DNA of 64,000 nucleotides from Flaccisagitta enflata (taxonomy: Eukaryota > Chaetognatha > Sagittoidea > Aphragmophora), in the NCBI GenBank assembly GCA_965153355.1, contig OZ231126.1:69378001-69442000 (forward strand), given 5' to 3'. Shown here piece by piece: positions 21,259 to 33,049 of this stretch (positions are counted from its first letter, which is position 1; every line of letters begins with the position of its first letter). The translations under genes were made by a program, and so were the position numbers. The notes beneath the pieces are model-generated. The model made no database searches. It saw only the letters and a program-made list of their open reading frames with translations, and was not told the origin of the DNA.

Positions 21259-21345
21259 GCTTCTTCTTCTTCTTCTTCTTCTTCTTTATTTCTTCTTCTT
21301 CTTCCTTCTTCTTCTTCTTCTTCTTCTTAGATATTCCTTCTTCTT
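21259..21345. repeat. (CTT)n microsatellite
   Basis: CTT array with two interruptions, abutting the hairpin end of the X element. Confidence 0.95.
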
Positions 21346-21460
21346 TTTCTCCTCCCTCTCCTCAACCACCTCCCATATTTCTATAACTATGACATTTCAA
21401 TCTTTGAAAGCTACCCATTTGGTTTTGTCTCTCTTTCCTGCTTCAGGCAGTGGCAGAAAG

Positions 21461-21972
21461 TGGTGACCTATAACTCTCACACACATATGGGGATTTTCTC
21501 CTTCTCATACCCAGCTAGCTTCTCCCGATCCCCCTCAGTCCCAGTCTAAGGCCCCAAATTCCAGTCTCAAGGCCCAATCCCAGTCTCGGCCCAAATCCCA
21601 GCCTCGGAGCCCAAATCCCAGCCTCAAGTCCCAAATCCTGGCCTCAGGGCCCTGATTTCAGTCTTGAAGCCCAAATCTCAGCCTCAACGTCAAAATTTCA
21701 GCCAAGAGGCTCAGATCCCGGCTTAGAGGCCCAAATCTCAGCCTCCAGGCTGAGATTTGGGCCTCGAGGCGAGGATTTGAGGGCTGAGGCTGTAATTGAG
21801 CCTCGAGACTGGGATTTGGGAGGCATGAGTAGATTGGGCCTCAAGACTGGGTTTGAGGAGCAGAGAGGAGGAGAAGGAAAAATCCCGCTCTCAGCATAGG
21901 TGTGTGCCTGCTCCTCATTCAGCCACAGCCTCATGGAAGCAGGGCACAAGTGCCACTGGCCATCTAACGCTT
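21461..21972. mobile_element. Y-family fold-back element, copy 2
   Basis: CACACATATGGGGATTTTCT at the left and AAAAATCCCGCTCTCAGCAT at the right are degenerate TIRs. The minisatellite switches from GGCCCAAATCCCAGCCT to AGGCTGAGATTTGGGCCT near 21745. The asymmetric end GGAAGCAGGGCACAAGTGCC closes it. Confidence 0.65.
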
Positions 21973-22004
21973 TGCCGACTATTTTCTTTCTTCTTTCTTT
22001 TATA

Positions 22005-22008
22005 TATT

Positions 22009-22039
<31 letters not shown>

Positions 22040-22047
22040 GCAACAAC
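22005..22047. repeat. (AAC)n microsatellite
   Basis: Short AAC array with one CAG. Confidence 0.95.
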
Positions 22048-22084
22048 CTTGCTTCTTTTGTGCTTGCTCGCTTCACACTCGCTC

Positions 22085-22290
22085 ACTCATCCTTTCTTTC
22101 TTTCTGTCTTTCCTTCTCTTTCTTTCTCTCTCTCTTTCTCTCTTTCTTTTCTTTCTTTCTTTTTCTTTCTTTCTTTCTTTGTTCTTTCTTTGTTTTTCTT
22201 TGTTTCTCTCTTTCTTTCTTTCTTTCCTTTTTTATCTGTGTTTGCTCCTTTCTTTCATGCCTGTATCTTTCCTTTCTTTCTATCTTTCTC

Positions 22291-22361
<71 letters not shown>

Positions 22362-22390
22362 ATCTTTCTTTCTTTCTTTCTTTCCGCCTT
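22085..22390. repeat. (CTTT)n array
   Basis: Long CTTT array, imperfect at the left and pure from about 22285. The long Phe/Leu/Ser frames across it are repeat translations. Confidence 0.95.
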
Positions 22391-22479
22391 TAGTTCCTTC
22401 CACATGCACTCGTGTAAACAAACGCGCGCAAACACAAATACTCGCGCACGCGTTTGCATTCATTCACGCGATTTATTTT

Positions 22480-22960
22480 CACTGCCTCCCATTCAGTCCC
22501 AGGCATTCATGTTGTTGACGCTTTCTATCTCTCTCTCTTTCTCATTCTTTGTATCTTTCTCTGTCTCTTTTTCTCTGTCTATGTCTCTGTCTCTGTCTCT
22601 GTCTCTATATCCCATTCAGTCTCAGGCGTTAATGTTGTTGACTCTTTCTGTCTTCCAATCTCTTTCTCTTTCTCTTTCTCTGTCTCTCATTCCGTCCCGG
22701 GCATTCATGTTGTTCACGCTTTCTATCTTTCTTTCTCTTTCTCTTTCTATTTCTCCTCCTCTTTCTCTTTCTGTTTCTCTTTCTCTTGCTCTTTCTATGT
22801 CTATGTCTCTGTCTTCGTCTCTTTCTCCCAGTCAGTCTCAGGCATTCATGTTGTTCACGCTTTCTATCTTTTTTTCTCTTTCTCTTTCTCTGTCTCTGTC
22901 GCTTTCTCTTTCTCTTGCTTTTTCTCCTACTCAGTCGGGCATTCATGTCTTTCCTTTTTT
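22480..22960. repeat. Compound repeat: pyrimidine runs separated by a conserved 45-bp block, five copies
   Basis: CAGTCCCAGGCATTCATGTT followed by GTTGACGCTTTCTATC occurs near 22493, 22615, 22693, 22833 and, shortened, near 22931. CTCTTTCTCTTT runs of variable length fill the gaps. Confidence 0.85.
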
Positions 22961-23079
22961 TCTAATTCTATCCCGTCTCTTCTCTCTTTCTAAATTTTTG
23001 TCATTTTGACGTTTCGTTTTCTGTTTTTTTTTTCGATACATAAATATTATACTTTTTTCAATTCCCCTATCTCCAACAA

Positions 23080-23225
23080 AAACACCACCACCACCGCGAC
23101 CACCACCACCACACCACACACACCACCACCACCACACCACCACACCACACCACCACCACCACCACCACCGCCAACAACAGCAACAACAGCAGCAGCAACA
23201 ACAACAACAGCAACAACAACAACGA
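23080..23225. repeat. (ACC)n and (AAC/CAG)n microsatellites
   Basis: ACC/CACA-type array (23084-23170) passing into AAC/CAG repeats (23171-23225). Confidence 0.9.
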
Positions 23226-23436
23226 AGCAGGCGCTTGCTCGATCTACCGCCTTCCATTTGAACTCTTCGGCTTCCACGGCGATTGCGATAGCGATCTTTC
23301 GCGATTAGCGTAACTATAACGATGTCGAGTTCACCAACATAACGTTGCGTAACGGCAACCGCTGTTTCAACGCCGCGAACATAATCTGCCGCCACCGCCT
23401 CTGGGAAACATGTTATTGGTCGTGATGCTCAACTGG
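23226..23436 (+). other. CpG-rich patch, possible exon or promoter
   Basis: Unlike its flanks this stretch has many CG dinucleotides and balanced composition. A frame ending near 23310 reads CSIYRLPFELFGFHG after Asn-rich codons, and a strong donor-like site (CTG|GTGAGA) lies at 23436. An ATG at 23408 would give MLLVVMLN before that donor. No single frame is open across the whole patch, so I do not call a CDS. Confidence 0.3.
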
Positions 23437-23468
23437 TGAGAGAAAAGAAGAAGAAGAAGATGAAGAAG

Positions 23469-23546
<78 letters not shown>

Positions 23547-23547
23547 G
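23469..23547. repeat. (GAT)n microsatellite
   Basis: About 26 GAT units flanked by GAA-rich sequence. Confidence 0.97.
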
Positions 23548-23602
23548 GCGAGAAGAAGGAGAAGAAGAAGGAGACGAAGGAAAATAGCCGCAAAAGCGTT
23601 AG

Positions 23603-24415
23603 ATGGTCAGCGGTACCCGTTGCCCCTATTTGAGTGTATGTGATGGTGAAAGGGGCAGCGGCTTGCTAAGTTTTGACTTTTCAGGCTGGGAGTGGAGCTA
23701 GAGACTGGGAATTGAGCCTTAATGCTGGGATTTGAGACTCGATGCTGGTTTATGAGCGTTGATGCTAGGATTTGAGCCATGATGCTGGGATTTGAGCCTT
23801 GAGGCTGGGATTTGAGCCTCAAGGCTGGGATTTGTTCCTCGAGGTTGGAATTTCAGCCTTGAGACTGGGATTTGAGCCTCAAGCTGAGATTTGAGCCTTG
23901 AGGTTGGAGTTTGAGCGTCGAGGCTGGGATTTGAGCCTTTTGGCTGGGATAAGAGTCTAGAGGCTGGGATTTGAGCCTCAAAGCCAGGATTTGAGCCCTG
24001 AGGCTGGAATTTGAGCCCCAAAGCTGAGATTTGAGCCTGGCAGCTAAGATTTGAGCATCGAGGCTGTATTTTGAACCTCAAGGCTGAGATTTGAGCCTCA
24101 AAGCTGGGATTTGAGCCTCAAAGTGAGGATCTGAGCCTCAAAGCGAGGATTTGAGCCTCAAAGCTGAGATTTAAGCCTCAAGGCTGGGATTTCAGCCTTA
24201 AGGCTGGGATTTGAGCCTCAAAGCTGGGATTTTACCCTCAAAGCTGAGATCTTAGCCTCAAGGCTAGGATTTGAGCCTTGAGGCTTAGATTTGAGCCTTG
24301 AGGCTGGAATTTGAGCCTCGAGGGGGGGGATGGAGGAGAAGAAGGAGAAGGAGAAATTTCCCCTATGGGAGAAAGCATAGGTCATCGGCCCCTTCGGGGC
24401 CGCTGCCCAAAAAGG
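23603..24415. mobile_element. Y-family element, copy 3, with X-type left end
   Basis: The left end has TGGTCAGCGGTACCCGTTGC and GGGGCAGCGG, as in X elements. The right end is Y-type: GAAAGCATAGGTCATCGGCC then CCTTCGGGGCCGCTGCCC. Between them run about 30 units of GAGGCTGGGATTTGAGCCT, all in one direction. Confidence 0.75.
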
Positions 24416-24467
24416 AGAAGGAGGAGAAGTTGGAGAAGTAGGAGAAGTAGAAGAAGAAGAAGAAGAT

Positions 24468-24503
<36 letters not shown>

Positions 24504-24512
24504 AGATTCAAA
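24416..24512. repeat. (GGAGAA)n/(GAA)n purine array
   Basis: Purine array starting directly at the GCTGCCC end of the Y element. Confidence 0.9.
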
Positions 24513-24599
24513 TCTCATCCTAGAATTTTTTTTTTCATCTTCCACGGTGCAACACAAAATGACAAAGCGCAGTGTGTATGCTGTGATATATTCCCAAAT

Positions 24600-25072
24600 G
24601 ATTTATATTTAGATTATGTGTAAAACTGCAGAGAAAGGGGGAAAATGGAATTTTTCGAGAAAAAAAAAGTTACGAACGAAATCAGCTATGCTGAGGGATA
24701 ATGGATGTTTTTTTTTTCAAATTTGACGGCTTGAGCCTTGGCAAATTTATCGATTGTCAGTACAACTGAATTAATCAAAACTGAACTGACCATATCAAAG
24801 CCGTTTGGGGATGGCTGCATTAGCCTACATGCAAATGACCATGGTACAACAAACTCAATGACAATCAATAAGTACCTCTCGGAGCGGAGACTAATTAATA
24901 AAAATCTGCATTGCACTTTGTTACATATGATAGAATGTAACCTATACATTGTAGCATTTTCCCTTCTGTGATTTCCATCCTGCAACAGAATGGTGTTTTG
25001 CATCTTTTCTAGTTGGCCACAACAAAAGCCATTATTGTCATTTAAGTCAGTGGGAAAGTGTCTAGAATCGAA
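24600..25072. other. Upstream region of gene 2
   Basis: AT-rich sequence with no repeat array. A stop (TAA at 25043) lies in frame with the proposed start of gene 2, so the coding part cannot extend further left in this exon. I see no convincing TATA box. Confidence 0.3.
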
Positions 25073-25127
25073 ATGGCGGATTTCGCTTCTGAACAATTTG
25101 AAATTCAAAAGCTGCGACAACCTCAAG
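25073..25127 (+). CDS. Gene 2 exon 1 (start)
   Basis: First ATG after an in-frame stop at 25043; G at -3 and G at +4. It encodes 18 residues ending RQPQ, then one base before the donor CAAG|GTGCGA. Confidence 0.5.
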
Positions 25128-25181
25128 GTGCGACAAAACTTAAGAATAACAAAAGCAAAGCGCTTGTAACTTTCCCCCTCT

Positions 25182-25212
<31 letters not shown>

Positions 25213-25213
25213 T

Positions 25214-25258
<45 letters not shown>

Positions 25259-25569
25259 CTCTCTCTCTCTCATTCTCTCTTTATCAGCCACAACAAGCGG
25301 TGGTGGTGGTGGTGGTTTTTTCTTTGGTAGAGCCACCGCCTCCTCCTCCTCCTCCACCTCTACCGCCGTTTCCTCTGCTAAAACGACGACGAGCACATCA
25401 AAGACCGGAACTATATTGGGCTTCGGTAGCAACGCCAATACTCTTATCTCAGGTGTGTGTGTGTGTGTGTGTGTGTGTGAGTGTGTGTGTGTGTGTGTGA
25501 GTGTGAGTGTGCAGTGGCGTAACGTGCGTGAGTCAGCGTAAGTCAGAGTACGTGCGTGAGTCAATGTGG

Positions 25570-25606
<37 letters not shown>

Positions 25607-25642
25607 GTGGCAAGTGTGAGAAAGAAGCATGGCAAAGAGGTG

Positions 25643-25719
<77 letters not shown>

Positions 25720-28156
25720 TAAGTGTGATTGTTTGGGTGTGCGTGTGAGTTGTTCAGCGTAGCTCTTACCCGTCTGTGGTTGTCCTCGTGTATGAGTGTC
25801 TGTATGTACATTCATCAGTTTCTGAATGAATTCAAGTGTCCAAATGTCCATGTTTCTTGGAGCGTTTCGATACCTGCAGGTGTCCGTGTACTCATAATGT
25901 TTTGATTAGTTTCTCACTCTTTCAATTCTATTTTGTCTTTTTTAAGATGTGCCCTTGAGTTTTTTGGGCAGCGGCTCCGAAGATGCGATGACCTATGCTT
26001 TCATACATATGAATTTTCTCCTCTCTCCTCGTCCCCCCCTCAAATCAGTCTCGAGGCCCAAATTCCAGTCTCGAGGCCCAAATCCCAGTCTCGAGCCCAA
26101 AACCTGTTGGCCTCAGGCAAATCTAGCCTCAGGCCTAAATCCTAGCTGGAGGCTGGATTTGGAGCCTCAAGGCCAGGATCTAGTCCTCTTAGCTGGGAGC
26201 CTTGAGCGTTGAGCTGAATTTGGAGGCTAAGACTGAAATCTTAGCCTCAGAGGCAAGATTTAAGCCTTGAGGCCAGAATTTGAGCCTTGAGGCTGGGATT
26301 TAGGCCTCGAGACTGGGATTTGAGCCTCGAGACTAGGATTTGAGGCTTGAGGGTGGGATAGGAGCCTCTAGAATGGGATATGAGCCTCGAGAAAGGGATT
26401 TGAAAATCCCCATATGTGTGAAAGCATAGATCTGCTTCGGAGCCGCTGCCCAATAAGGAAGAAAGGAGTACAAGAAGGTAGGAAGGTAGTTAGGCAGAAG
26501 AAGAAGAAAGAAGAAAGAAAAGAAAGAAAGAAAAGAAAGAAAAAAAAAAAAAAAAAACAAGCCAACACCTTACAGTCGCGTGCGGTTATTAAGACCAATA
26601 GACCAAAAGACTAAAACTAAAAGACTAAGAGACTAAAGATAAATTGACTAGAATTACTTTAAATGACTTAGAATGACTGAGAATGAATTAAAATGGCATA
26701 AAACGACAAAAAAAGCAAAGCGTTACTGACGCATCGACGGACCAACCGACAGACCGACAGACGGACAGAGTGGGTTGTAGAGTCGCGTGCACTTGTTGCT
26801 GTAGTACAGAAAAAACTGGTCAATTTTTTTTTATATTTTTTTGGTGTTTACCATCACATGTATATTAACATGAAGTGGACATGTAATTAACAAAAAAATT
26901 TTATCATTTAATTATGTTTGCCACTTCAAGCTGAGTAGAAATATTTATGACTAGAGCTTTTCACTGGTGACCTTAATGTTACCCTCCTCAGTAAGTAAGA
27001 ACTGATGAGTGCCACTGTCACTATCAAATATGACGTAAGTTCTAAGCTGCTAACCCTGCAAAGAAAGTGGTTATAGAAATTCTTGATGCTGAAAAGAAAC
27101 TACAATTGGATATTCAAGAGCCAATCCAGAATTTATTCATTTTTTCATTCTTTTTCTTTTTATGCAATACGCGAAGAATTGGTTTTTGTTGCTTGACACA
27201 ATCACCTTAACATTAGCACGTCCACGTCTCAAACAGGTTCTTAACGCAAAAATTTGAGGAAAGCTGACATGCATTGAAGAATAATGCAAATGCATGAACG
27301 AATCTATGGATAAACAGACAAACAAAGACTTGAGCGAACAATTGAACAAACAAAGAGAGAGAGAGAGAGAGAGCAGAGACAGAGATAAAGAGGGAGACAA
27401 AGAGACCAAGAGAGAGACAAAGAGAGAGACAAACATAGAGACATATTGAGACAAAGATTGAGACAGAGATAGAGACAGAGATAGAGACAGAGATAGAGAC
27501 AGAGATAAAGACAATAATAAAGACAGAGATAGAGACAGAGATACAGACAATAATAAAGACAGAGATAGAGACAGAGATAGAGACAGAGATAGACAGTCCT
27601 CCCTCATCGATAATATAATTGTTCTTTTAATAGGCAACTGCAGTGTTAGGCTCATCTTGCATCAATACCAGAAAAAGAAGGCATTGGACGCGAAACATAA
27701 GCTACGGAAGCGGACTTTCCACCAATTGGCTATTACAGCTGCAGTGAACCAGTATCCTCAAGATGGCTCGGTACAGTTTGGATGATGATGACAATGACAA
27801 CGACGATGATGATGAAACAAAGATTAACAGTTCAACCATGTTGAATAGAGCTTGACGAGCTTGTGGAGTGCCTGTCATGGTCAGGATGATGATGATGATG
27901 AATCAACGATGACGATGACAAAGACGATGATGACAATGATGATGATGATAATGACAAAGACGATGATGACAACATCGATTACAACGACGATGACGATGAA
28001 AAATTGAGTTTTTTTCTTCTTCTAGGTATTGGCACAAAGCGTTAACGTCAGGAAGACGGATATGGCGAAACACAGATTCAGACACAAAGGTTGAAAGATG
28101 GTCAGAAATTTAGGTGCCAGTTGAAAGTAAAACTGTAAAAGACAGATATATCTCCG

Positions 28157-28239
<83 letters not shown>

Positions 28240-28408
28240 TGTTTGTGTGTATGAGTGTGATTGCCTTTCTGTGTATTTGCTCTGAAATCAACCTTTGATG
28301 GACCTTTGGAGTATGGATGGTTTGACAGACAGACAAAGTTTAAAGTCAGCACTTGAGTCGCGTAGCACGCGATCAAGTATTAACCAGGGCCGGGTGACCA
28401 GGCTGGGC

Positions 28409-28454
<46 letters not shown>

Positions 28455-29912
28455 AGTCGCGGACGGTTGGGCAGGAGCAGTAATGCGAGAACCGCCCAGA
28501 ATTCAAAAATGTGACGGACCGACGGACCTACCGACGGACCGACCTACCGACCAACCGACACGGCAAGGTGTAGAGTCGCGTGTCCGCGACTAAAAATAGA
28601 GACAAGAGTACTGACAAACAAAGTAAATGAGAACATGTAATCTGCGCAGGATCAAGCTACCGCAGGGGCCTAGGCCGAAGGCTACGCGGGCTGAGCGAGA
28701 TCACCCAGCCAAACAGCAAGCGCCTGGTGCCGCCTCAGGGGCCCCGCGCCTGCCCCCCCTCCAAAAAAAAAAATGAAAAAAAGAAGTAGAGAGAAATAAA
28801 GAGGAAAAAAGAAACAAGTCAGTAACATAAGAAAAGTAAAGAATAAAGCAAGAGTAGAAGAAAAAAATGAAAAGAAAAAAAAAAAGAAAGCAGAAAAAAG
28901 ATCATAAAGAATTGTGATCTGCAAGAGCATACTTGATGCTCAATGATGGTAAATAATTGCTGAGGTATTATTCAAAACAGAAACATAAAAAAAGATCGAA
29001 ATAAATATCTTGCACTTTCAAAGTAATAAAAACTATATATTGAGCGTGAATATTAATGGCATGAATGGCATTATCAGTTTTGAAAACAATTTTTAGATTT
29101 TTAAAGCCACAAGATTTTGTTTTTTTTTTTCAGTTCAATCAAAAGTAAATGGTGTATTTTGTTTTATGCTTTATAATTAATCAGTGAAAGAATAACTAAA
29201 TCTTTTAAATCAAAAACAGAAACGTTGAATAATGTTCGACAAATGTAGATGTAAAAATATAAAAATGATACATAAAACTCCATGGGATCTAAACAAGGCC
29301 GGATACACGGCTACCCCAGTCGCGTGCGGGTGGGCAAGGGCCATAGTTGAGGTCAGTGGAACATTTGGGCAGGAGCAATAGGGCCAAAACCCCCATTAAC
29401 GTCAAAAAAGTAAAGTATGATGGACGGACCGACGGACGGATGGACTGACAAACGGACCAGCCGACCAACAAAGCGGGGTGTAGTCGCGTAGCATGCGACT
29501 AAAAAGAGATTGGGGGGTACACCTTCCAGTCAAGCCTAAAGCCCCACGCTTTGTTGATCTGCCTCAGGCTGATAGGGGGGGGGCAGATAGGGAAGGGGGG
29601 TGTAGCCCCAAGCCTAAGGCCCCGCATTGTTGATCCGCCTCAGACCGCAGGCTCCCTACCCCCCACCCATTAACCTCCAAGCTAGGAGGAAAAAACCTTT
29701 GAAACATTGATTGATTGTTTTACTTTCTCTGGTTCTCTTCCTTTCCTTCTTTCTTCTTTTCTTTCATTCTTTTCTTATATTTTTCTTTCTTTTATATTTT
29801 TTTTCTTTCATTCTTTCGTTCTTTTTTTTTCATTCTTTTTTCTTTCTTGCTTTCTTTCATTTTTTCTTTCGTTCATACTTTCATTTTTTCTTTCGTTCAT
29901 ACTTTCATTTTT

Positions 29913-29976
<64 letters not shown>

Positions 29977-30218
29977 TTTCCTTCCTTTTCCCTGCCTTTT
30001 CCCCTTTTTCTTCTTTTTCCTCTTCTCTTTTTTAAGGGAGTGGGGGCTATCTGTGAGGCCCCTTACCCTTGGGAGCCTAAGCCTTATAAGCCTAATGCGT
30101 TTTCCACTCAGCATGTAATCTGGGGAGTTACAAAATTGTCGAGCAAATGCATGAATGATGGACCAAAAAGCTGACAGACGAGCACAACATGGAAAGAGAG
30201 AGGAGAGAGAGATAGAGA

Positions 30219-30284
<66 letters not shown>

Positions 30285-30592
30285 CACATACATTCACACA
30301 GGTCTGACGGAGGTCAACTGTTCTTTGCTTATTGATGACAGTATTGTTCTCAACTTTGGCGATTGCAGTCATGGGGCATTACGGCTTACAATTCAGATTT
30401 CACCATCCTGGTTGCCAATGTAAGGGAAGTTGAAGAAGTGAATCTCACAGCAAATCTAACTGGACGGAAACTCGGCCTGTTACAACCGCTGGTGTTCAAC
30501 ATCTGTCTAGTGCGGAGTTCGGTGATTTCAGGTAACTTTGTGTGTGTGTGTGTGTGTGTGTAATAGTTTATATGTTTAATGTATTCAAACAA

Positions 30593-30624
<32 letters not shown>

Positions 30625-30699
30625 TGTGTGTGTGTGTTAGTGTGTGTGTTAGTGTGTGTGTGTTGTTAGTGTGTGTGTGTGTGTGTTAGTGTATGTGTG

Positions 30700-30737
<38 letters not shown>

Positions 30738-30958
30738 TGTGTGTGTGTACCTGCAATTGTGTCTGTTAAGGAACTGACAAGTCTTATTAATATTCAGATC
30801 TATATCTTCATCTTTCTTTGTATTCATATCGATTTTCACTGTGGACTAAGCACTCATGAGAGGCTTTGTCCTTGCGTCTGACCATCAGTTGCTCAGCATA
30901 TTTGTTAGTGCTATCTCATAATGTTATCTCAAGTCTAGATGGAATCTACTGCACCCGA

Positions 30959-31018
<60 letters not shown>

Positions 31019-31174
31019 TGTGCACGTATACATGTTTGTGTCTGTATGTGTGGGTATGTGTGTGTCCATTTGTGTGTCTGTGTGTGTAGGTGTGTGTGTG
31101 TATGTGTGCAGGCAGGGCCGTATGGCAAGGGGCCGCCAGGGTCGCCATGGCGGCACTTTGTCGGGACACACATC

Positions 31175-31236
<62 letters not shown>

Positions 31237-33002
31237 AATACTAAGAAGAAGAGAGAAGAGAGGGCAGGGAGCAGAGACAGAGACAGAGAAAGAGAGAGAG
31301 AAAGAGAGAGAGACCGAGCGGAAGAGGAGCCAGAGATAGAAAGACCGAGCGGAAGAGGAGAGGGAGAAAAAGAGGGATTGTTTTGAACCTAATACAATGG
31401 GACTAGTGGAATTGACTGCCACCACTGTGCCATTCACAAATACAGGCACTCATAGTTTAGGAGGCAATACTCAAACCAATCATTTTACGTGTTTCATCAT
31501 TTCTGAACCTTTTTTTGTTGTACCCATAATCTAATCTACTGGCTGATGAATTGAATACCAAAAAGAAATTATAAGCAGAGTAGCCAAAGAAAATACAGGT
31601 ACTCAGGCCTGATACCCTAAGACCTAAACAATTGAACTGAAGGAAAAACCATGGAAAAGCCAAGGAAAAAAGCCTATGTCACTCCAAGGACCACTGTATT
31701 GCATGACGTTGTCAAAAACTGTGAAGATTCACTCTTCACTCTTTATAATTGCAAGTAGCATGTGCTTATTTGAAGTTTGAAGATTGCTGTAAGTAGGGTG
31801 TAGGGATGGCAGCCCCATCCATATCGTCCTTTTGGTCTTCCAATAAATCCCATTTTCTCTCCCATTTACTCCATCATGAGAATCTGAATCTTTTCTGCTA
31901 AAGATGTCTGCTGTATGATTTTGGTTTACTCCTAAACGTCGTAAAGCACAATGTTCAAACTGTAACAACATTTTTGATAATGGTTAAGCTTCCCGTCATA
32001 TTACTGTTCTCTATACATACAGTATGATTGTTTTCGTTTGTAACATTACATGACAACATAATTTTAAAAGTTGTAGAGATAATCATATTCTGAAAAAAGA
32101 TAGTGAAAGATATTGAAAATACATTTTATGCTATTAAACTTCCAAGACTTTTCAGCAAAAATTTGATCCAGATTTCTTACTATTAGTTGTAAGACATATT
32201 TGACTAAAATGAACTGTTTTTCATGTTTGGAGATAAACTGTTTTTCTTTGGATTGCTCTTATTTCTAAACGATTTGACCTACAGATACCAGGTTGGTCTC
32301 AAATGAAAGATAATTTAAAGTAGTTTTAGAAAATATAAAGAAAGAAACCTATTTGGAAAGACATATCATAAAAAACATAAAAGAAATGGGATCATTTTTG
32401 GAAATTTAAAAAAAGTATTTGCCTATAGTTGTTAAATTGTATTCAAAACATCAAATCAGTGCTTACTTTTCAGAAAACCTAAAAACTAGATTAAATTATC
32501 TTTCATTTGAGACCAATCTGGCATCTGTAGCTCATACCGTTTAGAAATGAGAACAATTTTAAGGTAAACAGTCCATTTTTTAAATTTTCACAAAATTTTT
32601 CAAATCGACAATTTGTCAAGTTGGTGTGGTAGTTTATTTTTTCATCAGAGAATCAGATGTTACTGAGTAGATCCTTTGATTGATACATTATAAAATGTAT
32701 TTTCATAGTCTTTTAGGAACTTTTTTGAGAATTCAATTATTTGAGTTACTTTTGGAATTACGTCGTCATGAAATGTTACAAACGAAAACAATCATACTGT
32801 ATACACACAAAAATCACTAGTTAGTAAGTTGGGACACTAAGAAGTTGTCGTGACACAAATTGGGGGTGGACCCCCCAAATTCTTAACCTCCCATACGGCG
32901 CTGTGTGCAGGCATTCATATTTTGAAGAAGCGGGAAGCGCCGCTTCTTGGAAGGTGAAGGAAGTTGTCGGAAGATCTTGGAAGAGAATGAAAAAAAAGAA
33001 AT

Positions 33003-33049
<47 letters not shown>

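Noticed and set aside
22943-23395. 150-residue minus-strand frame beginning MAADYVRGVE
   Set aside because: The middle is the antisense of ACC and CAG repeats. The first 50 residues look protein-like, but there is no splice or start support, so I only report the CpG-rich patch.
24686-25630. 314-residue minus-strand frame
   Set aside because: It is made of CA and AT array translations and the antisense of exons 1 and 2 of gene 2; composition changes abruptly along it and no domain is visible.
31397-31530. Short frame [13 protein letters not shown] in intron 5 of gene 2
   Set aside because: 45 codons, no acceptor or donor in phase with gene 2, no start context.
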